64,000 bases of DNA from Rhodobacter sp. 24-YEA-8 (GCF_900105075.1 NZ_FNSK01000001.1:1067001-1131000); one strand, 5' to 3'. Counted from the stretch's first letter, positions 36,087-45,869 are shown. The notes: generated from the sequence alone by a model not told the origin. A program made the numbers and translations.

Positions 36087-36377
36087 GGCGTTACTCCTGC
36101 CCGATCGCAGATCCTGTCTGAGGGAAGCATCTGTCCCCCTGGATCTGGCGTTGATTATGGGCGGAGCTTAGACCATTTTGTATGGGATGAAAACCCTCGC
36201 GGCGGGGGCAGGCGGTGGCTTCGGCCCCGATCAGCGGCGCGAAGCCGAGGGCGCAGGTTCAGAAGATAAGGAAGCCGGTGGCGGAGAACGCGAGGCCCGC
36301 GACCGGTATCGGGATGGTGGCGATCAGCACTGCAGCACCCGCGCCATTGCCCTCGACATCATTTCAGATCGTATGGT

Positions 36378-36760
36378 TCGAAATGCGATGCGTGAACCTC
36401 ACACTGGCCCAGAACGGAGATCCGGAAAATGCACACCGACTTCCCCCGTTGAAGGTGTCAGCGCCGTTCGGATGACCAAAGAGGACATCATCGCTCGCGC
36501 CCCCGGAGACGGTGCCATTCAAGATGCCTCGGCGCGTTTTGATCAGATCGCTGGTGGTCGATGAGGCCTTGATTGATTACAGAGCGGATGCCGCCACCCG
36601 AGGTGATGCGCAGCGCGAACTGACCGGGATTGGCGCTTGCCGCCTCAGTGATGACTCTATCGGCGGTTTCCACCATGAAACAGTCGGCTTTGCGCTGATT
36701 GGCAGGTTAAGCGTGCCGGTTCTGTCGACCAGGAGTCAGTGGCCACTCGGGTCGGGAGTA
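36378..36760 (-). pseudogene. Decayed RTX calcium-binding repeat protein
   Basis: Two different minus-strand frames carry RTX-like words: FMVETADRVITEAA (about 36635-36685), as in DTFxVdxAdDvvtEaa spacer units, and GASDDVLFGHPNGADTFNGG (about 36450-36520), which is a typical pair of Gly/Asp nonapeptides. Frameshifts and stops separate them. Closer to 36250 a hydrophobic C-terminal-like end (IPIPVAGLAFSATGFLIF) may be part of the same relic. The rest of 36087-37023 shows no gene. Confidence 0.45.
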
Positions 36761-37023
36761 TTTGCGTTTGCAAAGCGGATCACAGTGTTCCAGGTCCTAG
36801 CCTCACCACAGACACGGCGCTCAGAGGGCTGCCCAGGTCACTGAAAATCGCGTTTCTGTTGGCCGAATGCGCGGCGACGTGCGGCGATGGCGGTTTTCCC
36901 GCAGGGCAGAAATCACCACGCCGCAGTCAGAGCTGCGGTATTCCGGTGCCATCTGGTGCTGCGAAAATCTGAAAATCATGCGTTTTATGCAGCGCGGGGC
37001 AATCAAGGCAGGGCCGGCGGCGC

Positions 37024-37467
37024 TCAGCCTGCCGCACTGTCGATCCAGATGGTGACTGGCCCGTCATTTGTCAGGCTCACCGCCATATCGGCGCCGAAAA
37101 TTCCGGTCTCAGTCGGCACCCCTTCGCGGGTGAGACTGGTCGCGAAATGCTCATAGAGCCGCTTGCCCTCTTCGGGCGGCGAGGCGGTCGAAAAGCCGGG
37201 CCTGTTGCCGCGCAGATCAGCCGCCAGGGTGAACTGGCTGATCACCAGCGCCGAGCCGCCGATATCCCTGACCGAGAGGTTCATCTTGTCCTGGTCGTCT
37301 TTGAAGATCCGCATCTTTGCGATCTTCGCCGCCAGTTTTGCCGCCACCGCCTCGTCATCGCCCTGCATGGCGCAGATCAGGATCATCAGCCCGGGGCCGG
37401 AGCGCCCGACCACCTCGCCCGCCACCGCCACTTCGGCGTGGGTGATACGCTGCAAAACGGCCCTCAC
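37024..37467 (-). CDS. dtd: D-aminoacyl-tRNA deacylase
   Basis: 147 residues. DTD signature motifs [16 protein letters not shown] (the SQxxL motif) and the C-terminal [10 protein letters not shown] (NxGPxT cis-Pro motif) are intact. The enzyme removes D-amino acids, and glycine from tRNA-Ala, from mischarged tRNAs. The start overlaps the end of the sugar kinase gene by four bases. Confidence 0.95.
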   Translation of the reverse strand: MRAVLQRITHAEVAVAGEVVGRSGPGLMILICAMQGDDEAVAAKLAAKIAKMRIFKDDQDKMNLSVRDIGGSALVISQFTLAADLRGNRPGFSTASPPEEGKRLYEHFATSLTREGVPTETGIFGADMAVSLTNDGPVTIWIDSAAG

Positions 37468-38399
37468 GCGCGCAACCCGATTTCATGCGCCCAGGGCGGA
37501 TTGGCGCCTGCGCGCGAGACGGTGATGCCGGCGGCCCGGATCCCAAGGTCGAGGCAGGCGTCGATCTGCGGCCCTGTCAGCGCAGCAAGGCCCGCGCGGG
37601 TCCGCGCGCCTTCGTGGGCGAGACCGGCGAGGAAGCCCGCATTGAACGTATCGCCCGCGCCGACCGTGTCGACCACCGTGACCTGTCCTGCCGGGCGGTG
37701 ACGGCTGCCATCTGCGGAAATGGCCCGCGCGCCATTGGCGCCTTCGGTGATCAGCACCAGCGACGGACCCTGGCGCAACAAGCGGGCAGCCAGCGCTTCC
37801 GTGTCGCCCGCACCTTCCAGCCAGTGGAGGTCTTCATCCGAGAGTTTCACGATATCGCTTTGCGCGATCATCCGGGAGATGCGGGTGCGGTAGGGGTCTT
37901 CCTGACCCGCGATGAAGCCAGGACGGATATTCGGATCGATCATGATCAGCCGCTGCCCGGCCTCGCGCGCCAGCAGCGCCTCATAGCTTGAGGCCGCCGG
38001 ATCATTCACCAGCGAGATTCCCCCGAAAAACAGCGCCTGGATCCGGTCGGGCAGGGCCGGAAGATCCGTCGTCGCCAGCATCCGCCCGGCGGTGGCCTCG
38101 TCGTAAAAAGCATAGCTCGCCTGGCCATCGGTCAGTCTGACAAAAGCCACGGTGGTCGGCCGGTCTGAGCGCGCAAGCAGGCTTGTATCGACCTTTGATG
38201 CCGTCAGCGTATCCGCCAGGATCTCGCCCAGCATATCGGTCGAGACCCCGGAAAAGAACCCCACCGGCGTGCCAAGCCGCCCAAGCGCGATGGCGGTGTT
38301 GAACACCGCACCCCCGGCATAGGGCGCGAAACAGGCCTCTCCCGCGGTTGAGACCCGCGGCAACATGTCAATCAACGCCTCACCACAGCAGAGAATCAT
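37464..38399 (-). CDS. PfkB family carbohydrate kinase, fructokinase-like
   Basis: 311 residues from ATG 38399 (GGGAGG five bases upstream; GTG 38402 is an alternative). The N-terminal [15 protein letters not shown] and C-terminal [16 protein letters not shown] signatures are those of ribokinase/PfkB kinases, with the catalytic Asp in GAGD. Closest in pattern to fructokinases, which phosphorylate fructose at C6 using ATP. No sugar transporter is nearby, so the substrate is inferred. Confidence 0.9.
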   Translation of the reverse strand: MILCCGEALIDMLPRVSTAGEACFAPYAGGAVFNTAIALGRLGTPVGFFSGVSTDMLGEILADTLTASKVDTSLLARSDRPTTVAFVRLTDGQASYAFYDEATAGRMLATTDLPALPDRIQALFFGGISLVNDPAASSYEALLAREAGQRLIMIDPNIRPGFIAGQEDPYRTRISRMIAQSDIVKLSDEDLHWLEGAGDTEALAARLLRQGPSLVLITEGANGARAISADGSRHRPAGQVTVVDTVGAGDTFNAGFLAGLAHEGARTRAGLAALTGPQIDACLDLGIRAAGITVSRAGANPPWAHEIGLRA

Positions 38400-38450
38400 C
38401 ACGCCCTCCCGGTTTCCCTGTGCATTGTTAGCGCAAACATTGCGGCGCTG

Positions 38451-39431
38451 TCAGGCGGTGAAATACGGTGCCAGATTGGAGCGTACCCGATCCAGTGGCG
38501 TTTCACCCGAGATATCGGGGCGGAAGGTCTCGCCGGTGATCCGCTCATAGGCGGTGATATAGACCTCAGCGGTCTTCGCGATCATCTCCGAGGGGATTTC
38601 CGGCACCGGATCCTTATAGGGATCACAGCGCGTCGCGACCCAGGACCGGATCACATCCTTGTCGAAAGACGGCGGGCGCGCGCCGGTGGTCAGCGCTTCC
38701 TGATAGCCATCGGCGATCCAGTAGCGGCTGGAATCGGGGGTGTGGATCTCATCTGCAAGCAGGATGCGACCCTGGTCATCCAGGCCGAATTCATATTTCG
38801 TATCCACAAGGATCAGCCCGCGCTCTGCCGCGACCTTCTGGCCAAAGGCAAAGAGGGCCAGCGCCTTGTCCGAAACCTCGTCCCATTGTGCCTGGGTGAG
38901 GAGCCCCTGGGCGACGATCTCTGCCGCCGTCAGCGGCTCGTCATGGCCGCCGTCAAAGGCTTTCGAGGTGGGGGTGATGATGGCCCCGGGCAGGGCCTCA
39001 TTGTCGCGCAGACCATCGGGAAGGCGGTGGCCATACATCTCTCGCGCGCCGGCCTTGTACTGGGTCAGCACCGAGGTGGAGGTGGTGCCGGCCAGATAGC
39101 CGCGCACGACCACTTCGACGGGCAGAATGCTGACATGACGTCCGACAACGACATTCGGATCGGGATAGGCCACGACGTGATTGGGGCAGATATCGGCCGT
39201 GCGGTCGAACCACCAGCGTGCTGTCTGGGTCAGGACCTGGCCCTTCCACGGGATCGCGGCCAGAATGCGGTCAAAGGCCGAAATCCGGTCCGAGGAAATC
39301 AGGATACGCCGCCCGTTCGGGAAATCTGCATCCGCCGGCAGGTCGTAGCAATCGCGCACTTTGCCGAAATAGGGCGAGGGCAATTCAGGAATACGCGCCT
39401 CGCTCAGCACGCGGGAGAGATCAATCGACAT
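38451..39431 (-). CDS. purC: Phosphoribosylaminoimidazole-succinocarboxamide synthase
   Basis: 326 residues, the long form of SAICAR synthetase. [10 protein letters not shown] at the N-terminus, [19 protein letters not shown] and [14 protein letters not shown] are standard. It adds aspartate to CAIR in purine synthesis. The start at 39431 fits the MSIDLSRVL motif. Its short upstream intergenic region carries a copy of the dispersed element at 39533-39555. Confidence 0.95.
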   Translation of the reverse strand: MSIDLSRVLSEARIPELPSPYFGKVRDCYDLPADADFPNGRRILISSDRISAFDRILAAIPWKGQVLTQTARWWFDRTADICPNHVVAYPDPNVVVGRHVSILPVEVVVRGYLAGTTSTSVLTQYKAGAREMYGHRLPDGLRDNEALPGAIITPTSKAFDGGHDEPLTAAEIVAQGLLTQAQWDEVSDKALALFAFGQKVAAERGLILVDTKYEFGLDDQGRILLADEIHTPDSSRYWIADGYQEALTTGARPPSFDKDVIRSWVATRCDPYKDPVPEIPSEMIAKTAEVYITAYERITGETFRPDISGETPLDRVRSNLAPYFTA

Positions 39432-39532
39432 ATGCGCCTGCCTTCCTCTGGTGACGCGGCTGCTATGAGCGCCGGGCGCGCCCATGTCAACGCCCGGAAG
39501 GGGGCGCCGCAGGGGCCCGCCCGGAGTATTCG

Positions 39533-39555
39533 GGTCCGGAGGAAAGAGCGGGCTT
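39533..39555. repeat. Short dispersed intergenic element, diverged copy
   Basis: GGAGTATTCGG then GGAGGAAAG between purC and the zinc-ribbon gene. It shares the layout of the copy at 32614-32635. Confidence 0.35.
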
Positions 39556-39605
39556 CCTCTTGCCTTGAATACGCGCGCAGGAGGCGAAGGCCGGCAGGGT
39601 TTGCC

Positions 39606-40739
39606 TCAGTCCAGCCAGTCGAGCCCATGCCCGCCAATGCTGATATCGCCATCCTTCATCACATAGAGCAAGGCGGCCGCAACCAGCGCCGCGGCGACAG
39701 CGGCAAGCGCGATTTTCCAGACCGACCACGGGCGCTGGCCCTGGACTTTGCCGGTCTGGCCATTGACGAGGAACTGATAGCTTTTGCCGTTGTATTTATA
39801 GGCCGCCATCCAGATCGGCAGCATTATATGTTTGAAGGTCTCGCCGCTGTATTCAGTATCAATGCCGGAGATCCGCTGTTCATCGCCGCCGATGTCACGG
39901 CGCACATCCGTTTCGATCACACGGGCCATTTTCTGTTTCGATTGCAGGCTCGCGGGTTCCAGCGGCACAGTATAGCCCTCGGCCGAAAACCCGGCGAGAT
40001 AATCCGGCGCGTAGGGGACCAGCCTCGTCAGATCCCAGGGGTCAAGCTCATTCGCATAGCGCGGTGGCACGCTCAGCGAGGCCAGCACTCCGACATCATC
40101 GAAATCGCGGGCGACATGGCCGGAGACCGAGGTCCAGCGGATCCTGCGCTCCTGCCGGGTCTCGCGTTTGCCGTTCACCGTAACCGTGCGCGAGACGTAA
40201 TAGGCGTCGCCCCGGCTGCCGGAATAACGCGAGCGGGTTTCGGCATCAAAGGTCCACCAGGGCACATAGACGCCATTCATCGCCCGCCCGCGCCTTGTAT
40301 ATTCCAGCAACCGGTTCGGCGCGAACCAGAGCGAGCCAAGCCATTTCACCAGGGCTTCACGCGCCTCGCGTTCGGAAAGCACGAAGGGGATCAGCGCCTG
40401 GGGCTTGATCTGCCTTGTCTCGCCGGTCGAGGTCACCACAGGCGTCGCACAGAAGGGGCATTCGGTGGCGTGGCTGGCGCCGATCATCTCGATCAGCGCA
40501 CCGCAGGAGGTGCAGCGCGTGGTCCGCACCACTTCCATCGCCGAAGAGGACAGGTCGTCGGCGATCCCCCTGGCGAGGTCATGTTCGACCAGCGCCCGGT
40601 CCTGATCGGCGAGGGCGATATCGGGCAGGCGCTGGTGATTGCCGCAATGTTCACAGACCAGATCGCGCTGGCCCGGGGCATAACGCAGCTGTGCGCCGCA
40701 CTGGCTGCAGGGCCAGCGGTGTTCTCCGAAGGCGGGCAT
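39606..40739 (-). CDS. Double zinc-ribbon protein with C-terminal membrane anchor
   Basis: 377 residues. Two zinc ribbons are visible: CSQCGAQLRYAPGQRDLVCE and HCG near residues 11-32, and CTSCGALIEMIGASHATECPFC near 76-97. A beta-rich middle follows, then one membrane helix near residues 345-363 (WKIALAAVAAALVAAALLYV). Such proteins are often annotated as primosome- or TFIIB-like from the ribbons alone; YdjG of Bacillus, paired with the SPFH protein YdjI and PspA, is a better comparison. It is last in the envelope-type cluster, three bases after the SPFH gene. Confidence 0.78.
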   Translation of the reverse strand: MPAFGEHRWPCSQCGAQLRYAPGQRDLVCEHCGNHQRLPDIALADQDRALVEHDLARGIADDLSSSAMEVVRTTRCTSCGALIEMIGASHATECPFCATPVVTSTGETRQIKPQALIPFVLSEREAREALVKWLGSLWFAPNRLLEYTRRGRAMNGVYVPWWTFDAETRSRYSGSRGDAYYVSRTVTVNGKRETRQERRIRWTSVSGHVARDFDDVGVLASLSVPPRYANELDPWDLTRLVPYAPDYLAGFSAEGYTVPLEPASLQSKQKMARVIETDVRRDIGGDEQRISGIDTEYSGETFKHIMLPIWMAAYKYNGKSYQFLVNGQTGKVQGQRPWSVWKIALAAVAAALVAAALLYVMKDGDISIGGHGLDWLD

Positions 40740-40742
40740 GGC

Positions 40743-41840
40743 TCAGCCTGCGGGCGGGGGTGGCGGCGGCAGATGTGAGAAGAGGCGGGCGAGCTCGGTC
40801 TCGGCGGCGGGTTTCCAGCCCTCCATCCCCTGCGCCCAGACCATAGTGCCGCGTGCAAGCTGGCCCGAGGCGGCAAGCCCGGAAAGCTGTGCTTCGGTAA
40901 ACGGGCCCTTGGTGGCGCCGTTTTCGGCAAGATGCCATTCCTTGCCAACCGGCGGCGGGGGCGGCGGAGCATGCGAGGCGGCGGCGGGCTGTGCCCCCCA
41001 GGGGCCCATATTCTGGGCCATGCCCATCCCCATCGCCATGCCCGCCCCGGTCGCCATCGCCGAGCCGGCCCCCGAGGCCGGATTGCCCATCGCCTCGGCT
41101 GCGTTGAACTGCATATATTTGTTCAGATCGCCCACCACACCCATCGAGGTTCGCTTGTCGAGCGCCTTTTCAACTTCTTCCGGCAGGCTGATGTTCTCAA
41201 TGTAGAATTCCGGAATGCTCAGCCCGTATTCCGCGACCTTGGGCGTGATCGCTCCGGCGATCAGCTTGCCGAGATCTTCGGTATTCGCGGCCATGTCCAG
41301 CACCGGGATCTGTGACGCCGCCAGCACCTGGCTCGCCGCCTGGACTATGATATTGCGGATTTGCACCGAGATCTCGTCGGCGGTGAATTCGCCATCGGTT
41401 CCGACGATCTCGGTCATGAATTTTCCGGGATCCGCGACCCGCATCGAATAGGTCCCGAAGGCCCGCAGCCGGACCGGGCCGAATTCCGGATCGCGCGCCA
41501 TGATCGGGTTTTTCGTGCCCCATTTCTGGTCGTTGAACCGCGTGGTCGAGACGAAATAGATCTCGGATTTGAACGGTGACTGGAAGCCGTGATCCCAATG
41601 CTGCAGCGTGGTCAGAACCGGCATATTGTTGGTCTCAAGCTGGTAGAGACCGGGTCCGAAGACATCCGCCAGCTGACCCTCATGGATGAAGACCGCGGCC
41701 TGGCCCTCGCGGACCGTGAGTTTCGCGCCGTATTTGATGGCCTGGCCGCGACGCTCAAAGCGCCAGACCATGGTGTCGCGGGTGTCATCGAGCCAGGAGA
41801 TGACATCGATAAACTCGCCCCTGAGGAAGTCGAAGACCAT
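40743..41840 (-). CDS. SPFH domain protein with C-terminal GYF_2 domain (YdjI-like)
   Basis: 365 residues from ATG 41840; upstream frame is basic and non-coding. An SPFH/band-7-like domain spans about residues 25-240 (REGQAAVFIHEGQLADVFGP, EISVQIRNIIVQAASQVL, EFYIENISLPEEVEKAL), then a Gly/Met/Pro linker, then a GYF_2 domain (WHLAENGATKGPFTEAQLSG ... MVWAQGMEGWKPA). B. subtilis YdjI shares the SPFH part and helps place PspA at the membrane. It sits just upstream of the zinc-ribbon gene on one transcript. Confidence 0.82.
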   Translation of the reverse strand: MVFDFLRGEFIDVISWLDDTRDTMVWRFERRGQAIKYGAKLTVREGQAAVFIHEGQLADVFGPGLYQLETNNMPVLTTLQHWDHGFQSPFKSEIYFVSTTRFNDQKWGTKNPIMARDPEFGPVRLRAFGTYSMRVADPGKFMTEIVGTDGEFTADEISVQIRNIIVQAASQVLAASQIPVLDMAANTEDLGKLIAGAITPKVAEYGLSIPEFYIENISLPEEVEKALDKRTSMGVVGDLNKYMQFNAAEAMGNPASGAGSAMATGAGMAMGMGMAQNMGPWGAQPAAASHAPPPPPPVGKEWHLAENGATKGPFTEAQLSGLAASGQLARGTMVWAQGMEGWKPAAETELARLFSHLPPPPPPAG

Positions 41841-41996
41841 GGGTTCAGCCTTTCTGTCACGCGCGGGCCGGCGGCGCCGCATCTGCCTTTGTCAAAATAG
41901 CGCGCATGCGCCCGGATTGAAGGAGAAATTTCGTCTGGCGGGGCCTGATGCCGCTATGTTCATCGCTGCTCCCGTCCGCACCTTCCCGCGCGCCGG

Positions 41997-42722
41997 TCAT
42001 GACGTGCCGCAATCCGTAGGCAGGAGCCAGTCTCCCTCTGCGTTTTTGCCCATGAAATCGGCATAGAGGGCGACGGTCTCACCAGTGGCCGATCGCAATC
42101 GCGCGACCGGATAACCGCCATCGCCCCAGCCAGAGGATGCGATGGGAATCAAAGTCTTGTCGGGCAGAGGCAGGATGTGACCCACCACCCAGACCTCGCC
42201 GATCATCGGGTCGAACCAGCCATTATAGAGATCTTTTTCCGGGCCGAGGATCCCGGCCGACCGGGTGACGGCTGCGGCCATGGATCTGTCAAAAAAGCCG
42301 GCAAGGCCGGTATCGACAAGGATCGTCGCAACATCATCGCCGCAGGTCGGGGCGGCATCGGAAAAAACCAGCAGCGCTTTGGAGACGCTCGCTTCATCCC
42401 GGTCAAGCGCCAGCAAAAACCGTGCCGCGCCGGCGGGCACCTCGATCCAGGGCAGATCCGCGGCTTCGGACCAGGTCAGCGGATCGACCGCAATCACCCC
42501 GCCAGGGGCAAGGGTGAGCTGCCCCACATCGCGAAACTCTAGCGCGAAATCAGATTGCGCCTGCATCCAGCCAAGGCTGCCTGTCTGCGCGACCACTGCC
42601 GCCGACATTGCAGCGCCTGGCGGTTGTTGCAGGGCGAGGGGCGGGTCTGGCGGTGCCTCCTGCGCTTCGCCCGCGCCGGCCAGCAGCGCGGTCGCGGTCA
42701 GAAGGCAGGAAACCCGGATCAT
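41997..42722 (-). CDS. Secreted DUF4241-like protein
   Basis: 241 residues. A signal peptide (IRVSCLLTATALLAGAGEAQ) precedes a beta-rich domain with VIAVDPLTWS and VALYADFMG, the two conserved spots of DUF4241. Function unknown. The start overlaps the stop of the preceding gene's frame in an ATGA arrangement with the DUF2927 gene, so they are coupled. A gap of 156 bases to the SPFH gene is the largest in the cluster. Confidence 0.62.
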   Translation of the reverse strand: MIRVSCLLTATALLAGAGEAQEAPPDPPLALQQPPGAAMSAAVVAQTGSLGWMQAQSDFALEFRDVGQLTLAPGGVIAVDPLTWSEAADLPWIEVPAGAARFLLALDRDEASVSKALLVFSDAAPTCGDDVATILVDTGLAGFFDRSMAAAVTRSAGILGPEKDLYNGWFDPMIGEVWVVGHILPLPDKTLIPIASSGWGDGGYPVARLRSATGETVALYADFMGKNAEGDWLLPTDCGTS

Positions 42723-43678
42723 GCGCCACTCCCGAGCAGTCTTTGCGCGATGCGTTTCACCACCGGGGCCGCTTCTGCCTCGGTCATGCCCGGCCACATT
42801 TCCGGATCATAAAGGATCTTCAGCATCAGCTCGTCCTGTTTGGTCAACAGAGCGAATTCCTCGTCATCATTAAAGATCGAGGGCCGCGCGCGCGGGCTGT
42901 CATTGGCGAGCCCCAGGCCTTGCGCGATTTCCTCATGATAGCAGGATTGCCGCAGCAGATCGGGGTGTTCGGCCCGGACCACGGCGACTGCGCGGCGATA
43001 ATTGCCGCTGTCTCCGTCTGAGAGCGCATAGACGAGGCAATAGGTGGTCTGGGCCATGCCGGTCACATCGGCCACGTCCTGGGGGCTGAGGCCGGGAAGC
43101 TCGCGGCGCAGCGTGGGGCCAAGCTGTTCGCGCTCGTCTTCCGAGACGACATGCAGCGTGAAATTGCCGCCCTGATCGACAAGGGTGATCGGGTGGCCGG
43201 TCAGGCCGGCAAGGCGTTTGATATAAGAGGCGATCCGCGCGCGGTCGGTGGCGCGGCGCTCCGGGGAGACAGAGGCGCCGAACTGGATCTGAAACCGGAT
43301 CGGCACATCCCAACGGCGCAGGATCGAGGCGGTTTCACCGCGCGAAAACGCCCCGCCGGTGCGACTGTATTCATCGTAAAGCGCAATGCGGATGAAATTT
43401 TCAGAGAGAATGCGGGCGTCGAAAGGCGTATCCACGCCGCCGCCATCGGTGCGCAGCAATCCCTGGGACAACAGCGAGTTCTGCACCTGGGCGTAATAGG
43501 CACGGGCCGCCGCGCTTTTCGGTGTCTCGGGCGTCACCGCGACCGGAGCAACGGGGCGGGGCGGTGGCGGGCCGATCCTTTGCGGCGCCTGGCCACCCGA
43601 TGGCACACAGGCGGAAAGGCCCGCCACCAGCAAGGTGGCAGGCCAGAGGGGCAGTCGCTTGCGCCGGGTTGGCGTCAT
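42719..43678 (-). CDS. DUF2927 lipoprotein with HEEIAQ motif
   Basis: 319 residues. A lipobox is visible (LLVAGLSAC, Cys about residue 24) followed by a Pro-rich linker. The DUF2927 domain includes SCYHEEIAQGLGLANDSPRA, whose HExxxQ pattern resembles a zinc-protease helix with one ligand changed; family members are predicted peptidase-like. It should be anchored to a membrane facing the periplasm. It overlaps both the TelA gene upstream and the DUF4241 gene downstream by four bases. Confidence 0.78.
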   Translation of the reverse strand: MTPTRRKRLPLWPATLLVAGLSACVPSGGQAPQRIGPPPPRPVAPVAVTPETPKSAAARAYYAQVQNSLLSQGLLRTDGGGVDTPFDARILSENFIRIALYDEYSRTGGAFSRGETASILRRWDVPIRFQIQFGASVSPERRATDRARIASYIKRLAGLTGHPITLVDQGGNFTLHVVSEDEREQLGPTLRRELPGLSPQDVADVTGMAQTTYCLVYALSDGDSGNYRRAVAVVRAEHPDLLRQSCYHEEIAQGLGLANDSPRARPSIFNDDEEFALLTKQDELMLKILYDPEMWPGMTEAEAAPVVKRIAQRLLGSGA

Positions 43679-44856
43679 GATTGCGGCTGTGCGGCGGGCG
43701 CAGCCGTCCGCGCCCGGGCCGAAGCCAGCGTTTCGCGCAGATCGGTTTCCATCTTCTGCAGCTCGACCTCTGCAGCCGCGCGCCGCGCCTTGCCCTCATC
43801 CGCGATCTGCAGGCTTTCATTGATCGTGGCGATCAGGGTCTCATTCGCGTGTTTCACCGTTTCAATATCGAAGACACCACGCTCCATTTCCTCGCGCACG
43901 GTACGGTTGGCCTGCTGAAGGTTCTCGGCATTCGATTTCAGCAATTCGTTGGTCAGATCATTGGCGTCGCGGATGGACTCTGCCGCCTCTTTCGACCGCT
44001 GGATGGTGACGGCCTGGGCAAGCTGCGTCTCCCAGAGCGGTACGGTGTTGACCAGCGTCGAGTTGATTTTCGTCACCAGCGACTTGTCGTTTTCCTGCAC
44101 CAGCCGGATCGAAGGCAGCGACTGCATGGTGACCTGGCGGGTCAGTTTCAGATCATGCACCCGGCGTTCCAGATCGTCCCGCGCCGCGCGCAGATCGCGC
44201 AGCTCCTGCGATCTGATCATCTTGTCGTTCTCGGGCGCCGCCGCGACCTCGGCCTCTTTCGCCGGGATTGCGACCGCGTCGGTCTCTTTCAGCTTTGCCT
44301 CTCCCGCCGCAATGTAAAGCCCCAGCTCATCATAGAAATTCAGGGTTTTCGCGTAAAGCAGATCCAGCGATTTGATGTCTTTCAGAAGCTTCGTCTCATG
44401 GCCGAGCAATTCGCCCGTGACCTTGTCGATCTGGCTTTGGACATCCTCATATTTCGCGACGAAATCCGCAAAGGGCGCGGCGCGGCCCAGCAGACGCTCC
44501 CACCACGAGCTTTCGCGGCGCAGGTCCAGCTCAGCGGTCGAAAACCCGCGAATGGTGGTGACGATTTTGCGCAGGCTGTCGCCGGCCGGGCCGACATCCT
44601 TGTTCTTCACATCCTGGAGCATTTCCTGGCTGATCACCTGCAATTCGGCCTGGGCCGAAGAGCCGAACGAGATGATCGACTGCGTATTGGTCAGATCCAG
44701 CTCGCCCATGCGCTTTTCAATCGCTGCGGCCTTGTCGGGCGAGGCGGCTTCCAGCGGCACGATTTCGCCCGTCGGTTCCGGCAGGATGACGGCGGTGACC
44801 TTCTCGACCTCGGCCAGGGTGGCCTCGGCGGCGGCGCGGGTGGTGTTCTCGGTCAT
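43675..44856 (-). CDS. TelA family (toxic anion resistance) protein
   Basis: 393 residues, highly helical and charged, covering the full TelA/KlaA domain. Typical stretches are IISFGSSAQAELQVISQEML near residue 60 and VPLWETQLAQAVTIQRSKEA followed by DLTNELLKSNAENLQQ. TelA proteins are linked to tellurite, peptide or envelope stress tolerance, but the mechanism is not known. In many bacteria TelA is encoded with XpaC, as here (15-base gap), which supports a functional pair. Confidence 0.92.
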   Translation of the reverse strand: MTENTTRAAAEATLAEVEKVTAVILPEPTGEIVPLEAASPDKAAAIEKRMGELDLTNTQSIISFGSSAQAELQVISQEMLQDVKNKDVGPAGDSLRKIVTTIRGFSTAELDLRRESSWWERLLGRAAPFADFVAKYEDVQSQIDKVTGELLGHETKLLKDIKSLDLLYAKTLNFYDELGLYIAAGEAKLKETDAVAIPAKEAEVAAAPENDKMIRSQELRDLRAARDDLERRVHDLKLTRQVTMQSLPSIRLVQENDKSLVTKINSTLVNTVPLWETQLAQAVTIQRSKEAAESIRDANDLTNELLKSNAENLQQANRTVREEMERGVFDIETVKHANETLIATINESLQIADEGKARRAAAEVELQKMETDLRETLASARARTAAPAAQPQS

Positions 44857-44871
44857 GGCAAAATCTCACAC

Positions 44872-45786
44872 TTAGGAAGGGTTGGAGCCGGAGGGCGTCT
44901 CGAATTTCAGCCGGTCACGCAGCACGGAAATCTCGATATCGAGATTGTCGCGGTCATTTCCAAGCAGGCGTTCCGAGCGGCTGGCAAAGGTGGTTTCCAG
45001 ATCGGTCAGCAATTGTTCATAATCTGCGCGGGCCTGCGGGTCGGGGCGGATCGCCCATAAATCGGCGAATTTCACCGTCGCATCGCGGGCGCCTTCCAGG
45101 TAGACGGTCAGATAGCGGCGCGCGGCGGTCAGATCACCGGGATCTTCCTCGACCCTTTGCATGAGCCCTCTTGTCTGGGCGATGAAACGATCAACCCGGG
45201 CCTCTAGCTGGCGGTCGCGGGCGCGCAGGATTGCGTCTTTCATCTGCGCGAGCGTCTTCTCGGCTCCGGCCAGGGCGCGGGCCACACGGTCGGTCTGAAA
45301 CCGGTCGACGCCCTCCATCCCCTTGTCGGTCCAGGGATCAAATCCGAAGGTGCCGATATGCAGCCCGGCACCGGCGAGACCAAACAGGATCGGATAAAGC
45401 GAGATCCCATGCCCGATCAGCCCGCCGATGAACAGCGCGGCCCCGGTGGCGATGGCGCCGAACAGGATCCTCGGCATCGCGGGGCGGCGCGCGACCCGGC
45501 GGGCGTTAAAGGCTGCGCGGGCGCGCATGCCCTCACGGGTGAGCCAGGCGCTCAGGATCAGGCCGCCGCCGGCAAGCAGGCTCAGCAGCATCGCGCCGGG
45601 CTCTTCTCCAAAAGCGGGGAAAAGGAAGATAAAGGCCGAGAGAAACAGGAATGTGGCGCGCCAGCCACCGACTGGCTTTTCCGTCCCCGGGGCCGCGCGC
45701 GGGATTGGCGGGTGTGGGCCGGATCCCGCACCGGCGGGCGGGGTGCCATCGGGGCTGTATTTCCCGCCAAAGCGTTGAGCGGCCAT
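44872..45786 (-). CDS. XpaC-like protein (5-bromo-4-chloroindolyl phosphate hydrolysis family)
   Basis: 304 residues from ATG 45786, with GGAGG six bases upstream; the longer open frame has no coding character. Two or three N-terminal membrane segments (WRATFLFLSAFIFLFPAFG, GAMLLSLLAGGGLILSAWL, ILFGAIATGAALFIGGL) are followed by a long helical cytoplasmic part. The family name comes from an old Bacillus phenotype and does not describe the activity. Its start codon shares one base with the stop of a 27-codon peptide gene (TGATG), implying coupled translation. Confidence 0.82.
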   Translation of the reverse strand: MAAQRFGGKYSPDGTPPAGAGSGPHPPIPRAAPGTEKPVGGWRATFLFLSAFIFLFPAFGEEPGAMLLSLLAGGGLILSAWLTREGMRARAAFNARRVARRPAMPRILFGAIATGAALFIGGLIGHGISLYPILFGLAGAGLHIGTFGFDPWTDKGMEGVDRFQTDRVARALAGAEKTLAQMKDAILRARDRQLEARVDRFIAQTRGLMQRVEEDPGDLTAARRYLTVYLEGARDATVKFADLWAIRPDPQARADYEQLLTDLETTFASRSERLLGNDRDNLDIEISVLRDRLKFETPSGSNPS

Positions 45787-45869
45787 CACATTCCTCCCGA
45801 ACCGGCGACATAGAAAACAAGGGCGATCAGAATCGCCAGCGAGAGGGTGCGCAGGCCGGATTCGGACAT
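45786..45869 (-). CDS. 27-residue membrane peptide coupled to xpaC
   Basis: A short frame starting at ATG 45869. After SESGLRT comes one membrane helix (LSLAILIALVFYVAGSG). Its final codons contain the GGAGG used by xpaC, and its TGA overlaps the xpaC ATG by one base. The arrangement is the classic layout of a leader peptide or small subunit whose translation opens the next gene. GGAA lies six bases upstream of its own start. Too short for homology recognition. Confidence 0.45.
   Translation of the reverse strand: MSESGLRTLSLAILIALVFYVAGSGGM

Noticed and set aside
38742..40778. A 678-codon plus-strand frame opposite purC and the zinc-ribbon gene
   Set aside because: It crosses two real genes on the opposite strand and has no domain of its own.
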